Made by a program: the position numbers and the translations under genes | The notes under the pieces: model-generated | Databases searched by the model: none | Seen by the model: the letters and a program-made list of their open reading frames with translations, nothing else | What the model was told of the DNA's origin: nothing | NCBI RefSeq assembly: GCF_000764555.1 | Contig: NZ_CP009574.1 | Coordinates: 1,240,001 to 1,304,000, forward strand | DNA length: 64,000 nt | Direction: 5' to 3' | From: Candidatus Francisella endociliophora | GTDB taxonomy: Bacteria > Pseudomonadota > Gammaproteobacteria > Francisellales > Francisellaceae | Shown: positions 38,755 to 49,033 of the stretch, piece after piece | Position numbering within the stretch: the stretch's first letter is position 1 | Layout: each line of letters opens with the position of its first letter

Positions 38755-41700
38755 ATGAAAATATCAAAATATTTTAAAAAAGAAAAACCTAATACTGATA
38801 ATCAAAATATAAAAAAGGCAAGACAGCTGATCGTTCAGAGAGGTCTCAAAGATAAATTGAGCGAGTTACATATTATACAAAATGATATTGTTGAACAAGC
38901 TCAACTAAATCACCTTATCAAAAAAGCGAAAGTTGTTTTATTATCTAAAAATTCATTTATCTCAATAGCTGCTAATGATATTTCATTATTTATAAATAGT
39001 ATATCTGTAAATGATCTTGATAAGTTAACATCTAAGTTGGGGTTAAGGTTTGAGAAAATAAATATACATTATGAGATAGGTGAGCAGAGTTCTTATACAG
39101 GTGAGTTATTAAAAGAAATTTACGCTCCTTTATTTGAGAGTTATAAAAAGCCTGTTGTAATTAACTTCTATACAAATGCTAATGAACAACAAGTTAGAAA
39201 CTTTAACCAAGTTATTGCTAAAGAGAATTTATTTAAAATACAAAAAAATCCAAAAAAAGATCAAAAAATAATCAGTGATCTAACAACAAAAGTTATTAGT
39301 CAAGAATCAAATATACAAGATAAATATTTTTGTGTAAAAGCGTTAGGTAGTATTCAGAAAATATTTGAGGATATTTATCCAAATCTTGAAAAAGCAACCT
39401 ATGATTCCTATATGTTTTTGCTATTAAATACAAAGCATAACTTTCATATAAAAGGTTTAGCTACTAATTACCCAAAAGTATGGACACCAAAAAATATAAT
39501 ATTCAGCTCCGTAGTAGCTATTCTTTCAGGAGTGTTTTTGTTTAACACAGTTAGGGAGTTTAACTTACGAAGTGAGCTGAAAACTAATAAATACTTTGGC
39601 TATGATGCTAAAAATCTTAAAAAAATGTTAGATGAGCAAGAGTCTAACATTGATAATAGTATTTTATTAAGCAGTATTTATCCAGCTTCTATCAAATATA
39701 AACAAGCTTATCGCTTATATGCTTCAGCACTTACTAATAATGTCTTATTATCAAAATTTAGCCAGACAAAAGAACTTTCTAGTTTAATAGTTTTCTTAAT
39801 ATATTTTGAGTATATTGACAATAATCAGCTTGATGATAATACAAATAAAATTATAGAAATTCTAAGTAATTTATCTTCTATTTCAAAAGAGCAATTATTG
39901 TATATAGCCAAATATAGTAGTTCAGCAACAAAAGCAAAAATTTTAGAAACAGCATCTAAGCAAGCAAGTAAGCTGTACAAAGATAATAAGATAGAAGTTG
40001 ATATCGAGCAAAAATTTAAGCATATACTATCATTGGAAGGCTTTAATAATGAATACTTGGGGATATCTGGCAGTAATAGAACAGAGGTTATTAGTGGAAT
40101 ATATCGTGCATATCTAAATAAATGTGCAATTGATTCTATATTGCCAGATTTAAGAAGCAAATACACAGTTCCTAAATCTATAGATGCCATATTTAATTTA
40201 TATCAAAGCCGTTTTGCTTCTAAATCAAATAATGTTTGTAAATCTTCATTTATTAAAAACTTAAATTCAGATGTTACTACAGTAATTAAATATACCTCTG
40301 ATATAAAAGCAAAAAGCTTCAAAGATATTATAAAAAATATTGATACGGCAACTAATCATTTAGAAGGTAATGATTCTGAGATAAAGAATAAAGATGCAAA
40401 AGCTACATCTGATAAAATTTCAACAGCACTAGTTCAATACATTATAAATATAACTCTAAACTCAGCGTATAAAGATAAAGAGTTGCCTTTATTTCCAAAG
40501 ATTGATAAAAAGTTATTGATGGAGTTTAAACCAAACTTTTATGATAATTCTGTAAAAATTTCTCCACAATATTCAAAAGCGTATATTAATGATAATGTTC
40601 TCCCTCTTGAAGTAAGTTTTAACAAATTGTTAGACAATTTAAGCCAAAAATATCATGTTAAAACTGATTTTCTTTCATCAATATATAATGATAGTTTGTC
40701 ATCATATAAGGCAAAATATATCGATAGATATAATGGTCTGTTGAGTGGTCTTAACTCTGAAAATATCGAGTTTGATAAAATTTCTAACAAAGAGTCTTTA
40801 AATATTTATCTTATATCGATGAGTTCTAAAAGCTCATTGTTCAATGATTTTATAGACTTCTTCAGAATAAATACATCCATTGATACAAAAGGTTTTGAGG
40901 ATATAAAAGATCGTTTTAAAAATGATGATAAATATTTGAATTCTAAAAAGTACGCAGAGTATAGAGAGATATTCGCAACTCTAAACAGTAAAATTAAAAA
41001 AGATGGATATATTAAAACATACAAAGAAATTAAACGAGGCTATAAACCTCTTCAAGGAGTATATTCAGATCTAACAGAGTTAAATGTTGCTGATAATGAT
41101 GAGCTATATATTTTGCTAAAAAGACAACTAGATGTAGCTGTTGAAGCTATTCAAAATATCGCACTAAATCAAGCGATATCATCTATTAATGAAGATGCGG
41201 AAGCTGAGTATTCATATTTGAATAACTTTTTACCATTTAGTTTTGATGGTGATAAAACTGTAGATGATAATAAGTTGGTTTCTGATCTTGGTGAGTCAGG
41301 TAGTGTTTATGTACCTTTTATGAAGCAGTTAAAACCGTTATTAACTTATGATCGTGTAAAAGATACATGGAGTAATCCAACAATTACTTCATCAAAACAT
41401 AAACTATATTTGTCACAGTTTAATAAGGTTTATCACTTAAATAAGCTATTGTGGAGTGGAGATAATCAGCCACAAAAACTGAAATTTGAAATAACACCAG
41501 TCCCTAGTAAAGACTATGACTATACATTTACAAGTATGTTATTTAACAATAAAAGTTATGTGAACTCTTTAAATGTTAACTATACAGATCCTGTTGAAGT
41601 TGATTATAACTGGTCATCAAAAGAGCCAGTAACAATCGTAGTTCAGCTTAAAGATGGTCAAACTATCCAAAAAAGTTATACAGGAAGCTGGGCTGTGATC

Positions 41701-41823
41701 AAAGCTTTAAAAGATGCTGAGTGTTCAAAGGATATTTGTACTTGGGATTTAACTCATAATGGTAAGGATTATCCTGTTTCATTTAAAGTTGAATCAAAAT
41801 TTATTGATACGATAAAAAAGTAA
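38755..41823 (+). CDS. pdpB: T6SS membrane-complex protein PdpB (TssM/IcmF)
   Basis: 1022-residue IcmF/TssM-like protein, slightly shorter than the F. tularensis PdpB I recall (about 1090). One clear transmembrane helix at about residues 247-263 (FSSVVAILSGVFLFNTV); the large remainder would be periplasmic. The N-terminal part shows no convincing Walker A, as in Francisella PdpB. The C-terminal part contains a beta-rich region (KFEITPVPSKDYDYTFTS). With DotU and IglE it spans the envelope and anchors the baseplate. Confidence 0.9.
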   Translation: MKISKYFKKEKPNTDNQNIKKARQLIVQRGLKDKLSELHIIQNDIVEQAQLNHLIKKAKVVLLSKNSFISIAANDISLFINSISVNDLDKLTSKLGLRFEKINIHYEIGEQSSYTGELLKEIYAPLFESYKKPVVINFYTNANEQQVRNFNQVIAKENLFKIQKNPKKDQKIISDLTTKVISQESNIQDKYFCVKALGSIQKIFEDIYPNLEKATYDSYMFLLLNTKHNFHIKGLATNYPKVWTPKNIIFSSVVAILSGVFLFNTVREFNLRSELKTNKYFGYDAKNLKKMLDEQESNIDNSILLSSIYPASIKYKQAYRLYASALTNNVLLSKFSQTKELSSLIVFLIYFEYIDNNQLDDNTNKIIEILSNLSSISKEQLLYIAKYSSSATKAKILETASKQASKLYKDNKIEVDIEQKFKHILSLEGFNNEYLGISGSNRTEVISGIYRAYLNKCAIDSILPDLRSKYTVPKSIDAIFNLYQSRFASKSNNVCKSSFIKNLNSDVTTVIKYTSDIKAKSFKDIIKNIDTATNHLEGNDSEIKNKDAKATSDKISTALVQYIINITLNSAYKDKELPLFPKIDKKLLMEFKPNFYDNSVKISPQYSKAYINDNVLPLEVSFNKLLDNLSQKYHVKTDFLSSIYNDSLSSYKAKYIDRYNGLLSGLNSENIEFDKISNKESLNIYLISMSSKSSLFNDFIDFFRINTSIDTKGFEDIKDRFKNDDKYLNSKKYAEYREIFATLNSKIKKDGYIKTYKEIKRGYKPLQGVYSDLTELNVADNDELYILLKRQLDVAVEAIQNIALNQAISSINEDAEAEYSYLNNFLPFSFDGDKTVDDNKLVSDLGESGSVYVPFMKQLKPLLTYDRVKDTWSNPTITSSKHKLYLSQFNKVYHLNKLLWSGDNQPQKLKFEITPVPSKDYDYTFTSMLFNNKSYVNSLNVNYTDPVEVDYNWSSKEPVTIVVQLKDGQTIQKSYTGSWAVIKALKDAECSKDICTWDLTHNGKDYPVSFKVESKFIDTIKK

Positions 41824-41843
41824 AATCATAGAGGTTATTAATT

Positions 41844-42224
41844 ATGATAAAAAAAATCAAAACTTGTTTAATAATTTGTTTGATGTTTGTTTTGGCTAGT
41901 TGTGCTAGCAATACATTATATGTTAAGAATTCTTTGCCAAAGTCAAAAGTAGTTCTAGAAAAAAATCCAAATCAAAAGAATTTTTATTCAGCAACTTATG
42001 AGTCAGTTTCTCAAGATATATATAGTGATGATATGAAAATATTGCCTCTTGATGATGGTAAAAATAAGTTTGATCTTGATAGTGATGTTAAAGATTATGC
42101 GGTGTATTTTATTTTGCCAAATATTAAAGATAGTAAGGATTTACAAACATGGAAATATCTAATAAATCCAAAAGATGGTGGAGATTTCACAATCGAAGAT
42201 AATGGAAGTATAGAGAAAAACTAA
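41844..42224 (+). CDS. iglE: T6SS lipoprotein IglE (TssJ-like)
   Basis: 126-residue outer-membrane lipoprotein. The signal peptide ends in the lipobox VLASC (acylated Cys20), followed by ASNTLYVKNSLPKSKV. IglE contacts PdpB in the periplasm in F. tularensis, serving as TssJ counterpart. It sits between pdpB and vgrG, the canonical order. Confidence 0.92.
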   Translation: MIKKIKTCLIICLMFVLASCASNTLYVKNSLPKSKVVLEKNPNQKNFYSATYESVSQDIYSDDMKILPLDDGKNKFDLDSDVKDYAVYFILPNIKDSKDLQTWKYLINPKDGGDFTIEDNGSIEKN

Positions 42225-42236
42225 ATTAGGAGTTCT

Positions 42237-42731
42237 ATGTCACAAGCAGATCATTTATTAAACCTTGAAGATGGTGGATTGTTTATTGATATAAAAGATG
42301 CTGATAAAGGGTGTAGTTCACAAATGGAATCTTCTGGAACTATAACAACTAAAGCATCGGATACAATTCAATCAACAGCTGAAAAGCAAATCTTGGCAGA
42401 TGTTAAAGATTCAAAGACATCTATAAAAGAAGATGAGATTGTTTTGGCGACAAAAAATGCAAGTATTATGCTAAATAATGACAAGATTGTCTTAAAAATA
42501 GGTAGCTCAAGTATTGTTCTGGATAATAACAGTATATCGATAGAGTCTGGGACTATAAATGTTAAAAGCTCAGCGAATACAAATATACAAGCAACGCAAA
42601 ACCTAAATCTAGAGGGACTAAATAATAATATAAAAGCAAAAGTTGCAATGAATGCTGAAGGTACAACAGTTAATATTAAGGGCAATGCAACAGCTAGTAT
42701 AAAAGGTAATGCAACGACAATGGTAGGGTGA
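42237..42731 (+). CDS. vgrG: T6SS spike protein VgrG (short Francisella type)
   Basis: 164-residue VgrG, far shorter than the usual 600+ residues: only the beta-helix needle portion is present, as in Francisella. Regular strand repeats are visible (IVLKIGSSSIVLDNNSISIE, TINVKSSANTNIQATQNLNL, VNIKGNATASIKGNATTMVG). It forms the trimeric tip onto which the IglG PAAR-like cone sits. No catalytic extension, so cargo must attach by other means. Confidence 0.95.
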   Translation: MSQADHLLNLEDGGLFIDIKDADKGCSSQMESSGTITTKASDTIQSTAEKQILADVKDSKTSIKEDEIVLATKNASIMLNNDKIVLKIGSSSIVLDNNSISIESGTINVKSSANTNIQATQNLNLEGLNNNIKAKVAMNAEGTTVNIKGNATASIKGNATTMVG

Positions 42732-42732
42732 T

Positions 42733-44415
42733 ATGCAACAGTCAGCTAGAGATAATTTACAGACTCTATTTGAGAGTCTAAAAACATACTATCTAGAAGA
42801 GCAAAAAGCTTATACGAATAGAGCCGTATCTCTAACTGAGCATCTCTCAAGCATAGATACTCTAGCTAGCCGTTCAGATTTTTATAATCTTTCACTTGTT
42901 CTTGAAGAGGTGAATCTATTAAGTAGTAATCTTTTTAGCAAAGAATTAATAGCTTTAAATAACAAAATAAAATCTTTAGTTGATGCTGTATATATTGAAA
43001 CAGAAGTCAAAAGAATATTTGATAAATTAGAGCTTATAAAAGTATTTTTTGAGAAATATCTTATTAGTTTGCAAAGTTTTTTTGTAAAACGTGTGGAGAT
43101 TGTAGAGAAGATAAATAATATTGAAGAATTTGTATCTCACTTAAAATCAAAAGCTGATAAGCAGGAGCAAAATAGTGCAAAAGCGCCTATAGTTGATTTA
43201 TATCTGGGGTTATTAAAAGGTAATAATATAGGTGAGATTTTAACAAATAACTATAAGAGATTTTTCTCGAAGTTAAGATCATTCGTTAAACAAAGTAATT
43301 CCATAAAAAGCCAATTGCCTCTAAAAGATAATCCTATTATTGAAGTATTACAACTTGCGTATTTTATTAAAAATAATCATACGAATTTTAATTATACTTG
43401 CTATAGCGATAGTATTTTTCTAAATGCTTACCAGTCTGTATTTCATGATGATGAAATAGAGTCACCTAATGATTCCATAATATCCTTTAAATATAAGAAC
43501 TTGCAAGAAGCACTAGATGATAATAATCAGCTTAAACAAATATTTGAGTATGGTTTTTTTGCAGTATCTCAATACTTTAATGATTTTAATCTTGAGAGGA
43601 TTTTACTTCCTCAACAAAGACAAAAGAATAAATTTGAGAATAGTTTTAAGTCATTAGTTGCTCATATTGAAAGACTACCAAATACTCTAAAAAGTCTAGA
43701 CGAGCTATATTTTGAGCTAAATAAAAAGGAAGATTTTTATAGTTTGTTTATTAGTGAAAGTGTGAGTGTTATGGAGATTAGTCCTGCAAATATACTTTCT
43801 GAGATTGCAAATATATATTTTCATAAAAATTTAAATATTGCATCATTCATCAATTTTGCTATCTATGAAAATAAGGAAGATATCTTAAGCAATTTTAAAT
43901 ACGTTGAAAGACTGTTCATGGATATTGCAACTGAAATATCAAAACAAGAGCAAACAGATTTGAGAGTTTTGAAAAGCTATATAATGCAGATATCAACCGT
44001 ATTAAAAAAACTTGATGAGCAATATGAAGAGTTTAAAGAGAAAGAGCAAAACATAGTCTTAGCGATAACAAAAGATGACTTTACAACATTAAATAAAATT
44101 TATAGAAAATATCAAAATAAAAATTACAAAGAAATTATCTCAAACTATACCAAGACTAAAAAAAACAATATCCAAAAAATGATTGCTAAGGTTAATAAAT
44201 ATATAAAATCTGGTAATTATGAAAAAGCCAATATTAAGGCGAAAGAAGTTACATATAATGCACTTGAGAATTCATATTACAACATACCAAAATTAATTTG
44301 TATTGATGAGCTTCCACCAGTTTCACATTCCGTGATAAATGTCTTACAAAATAGAAGCTTAGAGCCAATAGCTAAAACAACACTTAAGCTAAATGAAGAA
44401 TATTGGAGAGTATAA
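42733..44415 (+). CDS. iglF: T6SS protein IglF
   Basis: 560-residue soluble, strongly helical protein, identified by position between vgrG and iglG and by size near the F. tularensis IglF (about 570). It is charged, with many Lys/Glu/Asn and predicted coiled-coil-like stretches near EQYEEFKEKEQNIVLAITKD. In F. tularensis it is required for T6SS function; the mechanism is not settled. It starts 1 base after vgrG and ends 0 bases before iglG, hence translationally coupled. Confidence 0.85.
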   Translation: MQQSARDNLQTLFESLKTYYLEEQKAYTNRAVSLTEHLSSIDTLASRSDFYNLSLVLEEVNLLSSNLFSKELIALNNKIKSLVDAVYIETEVKRIFDKLELIKVFFEKYLISLQSFFVKRVEIVEKINNIEEFVSHLKSKADKQEQNSAKAPIVDLYLGLLKGNNIGEILTNNYKRFFSKLRSFVKQSNSIKSQLPLKDNPIIEVLQLAYFIKNNHTNFNYTCYSDSIFLNAYQSVFHDDEIESPNDSIISFKYKNLQEALDDNNQLKQIFEYGFFAVSQYFNDFNLERILLPQQRQKNKFENSFKSLVAHIERLPNTLKSLDELYFELNKKEDFYSLFISESVSVMEISPANILSEIANIYFHKNLNIASFINFAIYENKEDILSNFKYVERLFMDIATEISKQEQTDLRVLKSYIMQISTVLKKLDEQYEEFKEKEQNIVLAITKDDFTTLNKIYRKYQNKNYKEIISNYTKTKKNNIQKMIAKVNKYIKSGNYEKANIKAKEVTYNALENSYYNIPKLICIDELPPVSHSVINVLQNRSLEPIAKTTLKLNEEYWRV

Positions 44416-44937
44416 ATGTTAAAAGAGTTAGAACAAGCAATAGATCAAGTAAAAGCATTAAAAGATCAAAGCTCGAATATAGCTAACTCTATAGAGACTC
44501 TTTCAAATGAGTTAAATAATATTAAAACTATATTATCACCATCATCTGTAAACGCTTCAAATAGTGCATCTCAACTTACATCGGTTTTAGGGGCGACGAC
44601 ATTATGCTCTTTTGGTACAGGCCCTGGTTCATATTTGAGTATAAGAGCAACAGTGCTTACAAGTATGTTGCCAAGTTCAAATATTACAGATTCTGTAATA
44701 GGTGTTAATGTCCTACCTTTTCCAGGTTGTGTGAATCCTTCAAACCCTGCGAAGGTGCCATTTGTCTTTCCTTGGCCATGTGTTCCATTGTTGACACCAT
44801 TTACACCTACAAGCCCTACAACAATATTACAAGGAGCTCCAATTACAACAATAAATAGTAAAGCCTTTTGCAACTTTGCTTCTGGTGGAGTAGTAAGTTT
44901 TATTAATCCTGGCCAGTTTAATGCAAAAACAACTTAG
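44416..44937 (+). CDS. iglG: T6SS PAAR-like spike tip IglG (DUF4280)
   Basis: 173-residue PAAR-like protein that caps the VgrG needle. The N-terminal 50 residues form an extension helix (KELEQAIDQVKALKDQSSNI), which in F. tularensis IglG binds IglF. The DUF4280 core follows: GATTLCSFGTGPGSYLSIRA, DSVIGVNVLPFPGCVNPSNP and TTILQGAPITTINSKAFCNF ending in FINPGQF. Cysteines in LCSFG, PGCVN, PWPCVP and AFCNF fit the metal-binding set. Confidence 0.92.
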   Translation: MLKELEQAIDQVKALKDQSSNIANSIETLSNELNNIKTILSPSSVNASNSASQLTSVLGATTLCSFGTGPGSYLSIRATVLTSMLPSSNITDSVIGVNVLPFPGCVNPSNPAKVPFVFPWPCVPLLTPFTPTSPTTILQGAPITTINSKAFCNFASGGVVSFINPGQFNAKTT

Positions 44938-44945
44938 GAGAAATT

Positions 44946-46391
44946 ATGAATAGTGAAGATACAAATGATTTAAACCTAAGTGAAATATCAATACTAACAG
45001 ATACTTTTAAAAGTATTGGAGATAGTATCAGAATAGAATTAGATCAGCGAATAAAAGACTATAGTAGTAGTCTACTTTACAAGTATTATAATAATCTTTT
45101 TTATTTTTTACCTAAAAGCTATCTGATTGAGATAAAAGATAATAACCATGTTGGTTATCAAATAACCCCAGATCAACAGTTCTTTATTGAAGATAAAAAG
45201 AATAATAATAGTCTAGTTTTCACCCCTCGTTTGGAAACGACTATAGCGCCTGTTAAAGATATACAAACAAAGCAGGTTAATGAGTCTACAGTATCATTAA
45301 CTTTAGATTTTGAGCATAGCTTTGAGTATGATTATTTTACAGTATGGATAAATCCTCAATTCTCAAAATTTCATAAATATGAAGCTGATTTTATACTAAA
45401 TGAGCTTTTGAACAATAAGCCATCAGATATCTTTGCAAAGGTTATGTTTAAAGGTGGCAATCTAGCAATAAAGAAAATACAGTTATCTAGCCTAAAATAT
45501 CAGTTAAAACCTATAGAGCAAACAATAGCAAAGATTCATGCTTCACCAATAACATTTGGTTTTAATGTAAAAATTGAAAATTTGTTTAGTTATAGATCTG
45601 ATGAGGTTGAACAAATTGAGCTAATATTAAAATTAGACATGCAAGCATATCATGAAGAGTATATAGGGAGTCTTTTTAAAATAAATCTTTTGCCGATATT
45701 TAATTCTTATGATGATTATTCATATAGTGTTTATACAAACAATTTATTATCTCAAATTAAGTTAAGACATGATCAGGATAAGCATGCTATTCCTATATCT
45801 GTTTTATCTATTTATGAAAATAATAGAAAAGTGGAATTTAATAACTTCTTTTTTAAAGGTCAGAATGAATACTATTTAAATCTTTCAACTCAGTCTTTAG
45901 ATTATAATGTTGTATTGCCAAATTTAGGCTCTAAGGTTATCGATACAAAGATACATACATATACTTGTTGGACCCAAAATATAGATGTATCAGAGTTTAT
46001 AGAGATAAGTTCAAGTGTTGTTTCTTCTTTTAAATGCAAACTAACACCAATAAGTTTCTATAATGAAAAGCAGAATTTTAAGCAGTCTTCGACTGACATT
46101 TTTGATCTTATTGATAAGCTTGTTTCAAATAGTATTTTTTCCAAAGCAACTTTTGAAAGTATATTAAAAGTTCTCCAAGCTGATAGTAATGATATACAGC
46201 TTCTATTGGAGCTTATCAGCGATATAGAGGTAGATATATTAACTAATAAGTTAGTTATCATAACAAGCCAAAAATATTCTAAGAAGCATTATTTCTTTAT
46301 TGAATTTATGGTGAAAGTTATATGTAGATTTATAAATAAAAACTCTTTTAATTTCATAAAAGAGTTAGTTATTAACGAACCTGAGAGGTAG
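44946..46391 (+). CDS. iglH: T6SS protein IglH (proposed TssF-like baseplate)
   Basis: 481-residue soluble protein placed between iglG and dotU, near the size of F. tularensis IglH (about 475). FEHSFEYDYFTVWINPQFSK and ITFGFNVKIENLFSYRS suggest a beta-rich domain with conserved aromatic residues. It has been proposed as the TssF counterpart in the baseplate. An AGGAG ribosome site sits 8 bases after the iglG stop; its TAG overlaps the spacer before the dotU ATG. Confidence 0.85.
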   Translation: MNSEDTNDLNLSEISILTDTFKSIGDSIRIELDQRIKDYSSSLLYKYYNNLFYFLPKSYLIEIKDNNHVGYQITPDQQFFIEDKKNNNSLVFTPRLETTIAPVKDIQTKQVNESTVSLTLDFEHSFEYDYFTVWINPQFSKFHKYEADFILNELLNNKPSDIFAKVMFKGGNLAIKKIQLSSLKYQLKPIEQTIAKIHASPITFGFNVKIENLFSYRSDEVEQIELILKLDMQAYHEEYIGSLFKINLLPIFNSYDDYSYSVYTNNLLSQIKLRHDQDKHAIPISVLSIYENNRKVEFNNFFFKGQNEYYLNLSTQSLDYNVVLPNLGSKVIDTKIHTYTCWTQNIDVSEFIEISSSVVSSFKCKLTPISFYNEKQNFKQSSTDIFDLIDKLVSNSIFSKATFESILKVLQADSNDIQLLLELISDIEVDILTNKLVIITSQKYSKKHYFFIEFMVKVICRFINKNSFNFIKELVINEPER

Positions 46392-46396
46392 TGATT

Positions 46397-47020
46397 ATGT
46401 CAGAACTTACAGAAATAGAAATCGCACTAAATATTATTAAAGAAACTGACGAGGTACTTGATACTAAAGAGTTGGATAATGAGAAAATAGCATTTTTTAG
46501 AGAGCAGGTTCGTAAGAATGTTTTCTTCCTTCAAGAGGAGCTTTCTGAGCAATATAGTGAGGCTGTTACAAAATATGCGATATTTCCGCTACTTGCTTAT
46601 GTTGATGAGAAAATAATGTTTAGATATGAGCAGGAAGGGAATAGCTTTAACTGGAATCTGTTACAGCAAGAGTATTATGATAGAAAAGATGGGGGAGAGT
46701 ATGTTTTTGATATTATCGATAGCTTATTGTCAGATACGATTTACCCACAAGTTTGCTATAAGATAATATTTTTTATTTTAAATAGTGACTTTTCAGGAAA
46801 ATATTATAGCAATATATATGATAGTGATTTTCTATCTTATAAGAAGCAGATAAATAAAATAATTTCCGAGAATAATAGTCGTAGCCTAAATATTATTGAT
46901 GCAACAAAGCCATCTCCTCCATCTCGTGACATAAAGACTGCTTCATATAAAAAATATCTAATAGGAGCTGCTATTCCTATTGTTTTATTTGGAATCAGTG
47001 TTTTTGTTTTTTCATTTTAA
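46397..47020 (+). CDS. dotU: T6SS membrane-complex protein DotU (TssL)
   Basis: 207-residue inner-membrane protein of the TssL/DotU family. The cytosolic domain shows the helical pattern FPLLAYVDEKIMF and NWNLLQQEYYDRKDGGEYVF characteristic of DotU. One C-terminal transmembrane helix (KKYLIGAAIPIVLFGISVFV). No peptidoglycan-binding extension, as in Francisella. The start is the ATG at 46397 behind GAGAGG; the GTG two codons earlier is too close to it. Works with PdpB and IglE. Confidence 0.93.
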   Translation: MSELTEIEIALNIIKETDEVLDTKELDNEKIAFFREQVRKNVFFLQEELSEQYSEAVTKYAIFPLLAYVDEKIMFRYEQEGNSFNWNLLQQEYYDRKDGGEYVFDIIDSLLSDTIYPQVCYKIIFFILNSDFSGKYYSNIYDSDFLSYKKQINKIISENNSRSLNIIDATKPSPPSRDIKTASYKKYLIGAAIPIVLFGISVFVFSF

Positions 47021-47035
47021 AATGAAGGGGGCAAT

Positions 47036-48166
47036 ATGAGTGCAATATTAGAGATATTAAATAATATCGATATAGAAACAAAAGAGAAATTAAGCCCTTT
47101 AAATAACATAAAGATATATGGCTTATATGAGGATGGTAAGTATGAAGATTATTTAGCAGAGATATCAAATATACTACAACAAGGTAAGGTCATTGATATT
47201 TATTCTTTATTCTTAGCTTTAAATTCTGAGCTACTTTTAAGTATTGATGAAAATGAATCTTTTGTTGCTGTACTAAAGGAGTATTTGTTTTTTATAAAAA
47301 ACTCTTTTGATTTGATTAGTCCGGTAAACGAGCAGCAGAAAAATATCTTAGGAAGTAATGGTTTAAATACTTTTTTAGCATTTTTAGAAGGAAACCTTCA
47401 AGAATCTTATAAGCATAATTCTAAGAAATTCAGTTTTAATCAAGATCTTATAGATGATTTTAAAGAGTTTTTGTTATTTTGTACTACCAAGAGTTTGGAA
47501 TATGATTCTTTAACAGAGAAGCAGTTGCAGATAGTTTTAAATAAATTTGTAAAAAAAGAGGAGAAGTTAGAAGAAGCAGAAGCTTCTGAAGAGAGCCTAC
47601 AGCAAGATATAACAGTGGATAAATCAACAGTAAAGTCAGACGCCACTTTGAAAAACACTTCTAGCTTTAAGTCACATAAGTGGATGGAGCTTCTTGATAA
47701 AGTTGATGTCTTAAAAGGATTAATTGCAACCGAGAGAATTTTTGAAGCAGCTGTTGCTTATGAGGATTTGCAAGAGATACTTGCAAAATTTGATCCTAAA
47801 GAATATTTTCCTGAGGTGTTCTTCCCTCTGTATAAAGCATTGGCTCCTAATGTTAAGAGAATTCATCAAAATATAGATTCATATTCTACAAGTATTCAAT
47901 GGCAGATGGCTAAAAAGATGTATTCGATTGATTACAAAAGCTTTTTAGAGGATTATGAAAAAATGCCCGAAAATACTATCGTAGATACTCCAAATGCAAA
48001 TGATCATTTTTATAGTGAGAAGAATCATTATGAAAACAAAAACTATAAAGAAGATAATATGATGTTTGAAAATGATCAGTATGAGGATGATGAGTATGAT
48101 GCAAATTCTGATAGAAGAGCCGCGATAATGGATGAACATGAAGATAAGGATATTTTTGATTTTTAG
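47036..48166 (+). CDS. iglI: T6SS protein IglI
   Basis: 376-residue protein identified by position between dotU and iglJ and by size near F. tularensis IglI (about 384). The N-terminal 180 residues are helical, with a Glu/Ser-rich linker around EKLEEAEASEESLQQDITVD. The C-terminal 60 residues are extremely acidic with Tyr and Asn (MMFENDQYEDDEYDANSDRR). In F. tularensis IglI is secreted/required for phagosome escape. A strong GAAGGGGG site precedes the ATG. Confidence 0.85.
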   Translation: MSAILEILNNIDIETKEKLSPLNNIKIYGLYEDGKYEDYLAEISNILQQGKVIDIYSLFLALNSELLLSIDENESFVAVLKEYLFFIKNSFDLISPVNEQQKNILGSNGLNTFLAFLEGNLQESYKHNSKKFSFNQDLIDDFKEFLLFCTTKSLEYDSLTEKQLQIVLNKFVKKEEKLEEAEASEESLQQDITVDKSTVKSDATLKNTSSFKSHKWMELLDKVDVLKGLIATERIFEAAVAYEDLQEILAKFDPKEYFPEVFFPLYKALAPNVKRIHQNIDSYSTSIQWQMAKKMYSIDYKSFLEDYEKMPENTIVDTPNANDHFYSEKNHYENKNYKEDNMMFENDQYEDDEYDANSDRRAAIMDEHEDKDIFDF

Positions 48167-48168
48167 AT

Positions 48169-48933
48169 ATGTATTTAAACGAGTCAGATATTATAAATTT
48201 GCGTAAAATTGTTAATAAACTATCTATTAACAACTTACTATATATTTTGATAAATCACGATGTGGATGTTGAGGATATTAAGTTGAATCCTATCTTTGAT
48301 GCTAAAACAACAGTAGATGCAACAATTCTGAATATTTATGTTGCTGCAAATAAAGTACATATTGATATTAATGTTTTTAAGGTAAGACCATTTTCTAAGC
48401 TTGAAAATATATATAAAAGATATGAAACCCTTAACCTGAAAAATGCTTTATTAGCAGTAGAAAAAGGAGTTAAGGAGCTTTTATATAGGTATGTTTTTGG
48501 TAGTAATACATATATGAAACTAACCAAACAAAATATTTATATTAGAGCATTTGAAAGTAGTTTAACTATCCATAATGTTATCAGTGGGTTATATAGAATA
48601 CTTGCTGAAGATTATCTTACTATTATAAGTCATGATAAACAGATAGCCGCAATACCATGTGAACCAAGTTTTGTTGGAGATGCTCAGATAAATGAGATAC
48701 ATTTGGGTAACTTTCTTAGATCTTATGTCCATTGTATTACTATCAAGGTTATATTTTTATCACTTTCTAGTGAGAAAAAAAATATTGAGGTTGTAAAAAA
48801 TAAAGTACAAAAATTTGTCAAAGAAATAAACAATGTAAATGTAAAAATAAACATTATTTCTTCAAATATAGCACAAACATCTAAGGAGGCGCTTTCTTAT
48901 ATTGGTGATTATCATTTAGATAGTCATTTGTAA
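48169..48933 (+). CDS. iglJ: T6SS protein IglJ (proposed TssG-like)
   Basis: 254-residue protein, last of the pdpA operon, placed 2 bases after iglI. Length is near F. tularensis IglJ (about 257). FVGDAQINEIHLGNFLRSYV resembles the later part of baseplate TssG proteins; this functional equivalence is a proposal. No membrane segment. Operon ends here; 100 bases separate it from the next gene, which has its own ribosome site. Confidence 0.85.
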   Translation: MYLNESDIINLRKIVNKLSINNLLYILINHDVDVEDIKLNPIFDAKTTVDATILNIYVAANKVHIDINVFKVRPFSKLENIYKRYETLNLKNALLAVEKGVKELLYRYVFGSNTYMKLTKQNIYIRAFESSLTIHNVISGLYRILAEDYLTIISHDKQIAAIPCEPSFVGDAQINEIHLGNFLRSYVHCITIKVIFLSLSSEKKNIEVVKNKVQKFVKEINNVNVKINIISSNIAQTSKEALSYIGDYHLDSHL

Positions 48934-49033
48934 TAGATGTTATTTTTATTACGGTAAATTTACATCATAAATTAGCATTATTTTAATTAGATAGATAATG
49001 TAAGCTGTTTGTTTTAAGTAAAGGAGTGATTTT

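Noticed and set aside
44571-44873. Minus-strand open frame of 100 codons
   Set aside because: Antisense shadow of iglG, whose DUF4280 motifs are clear on the plus strand.
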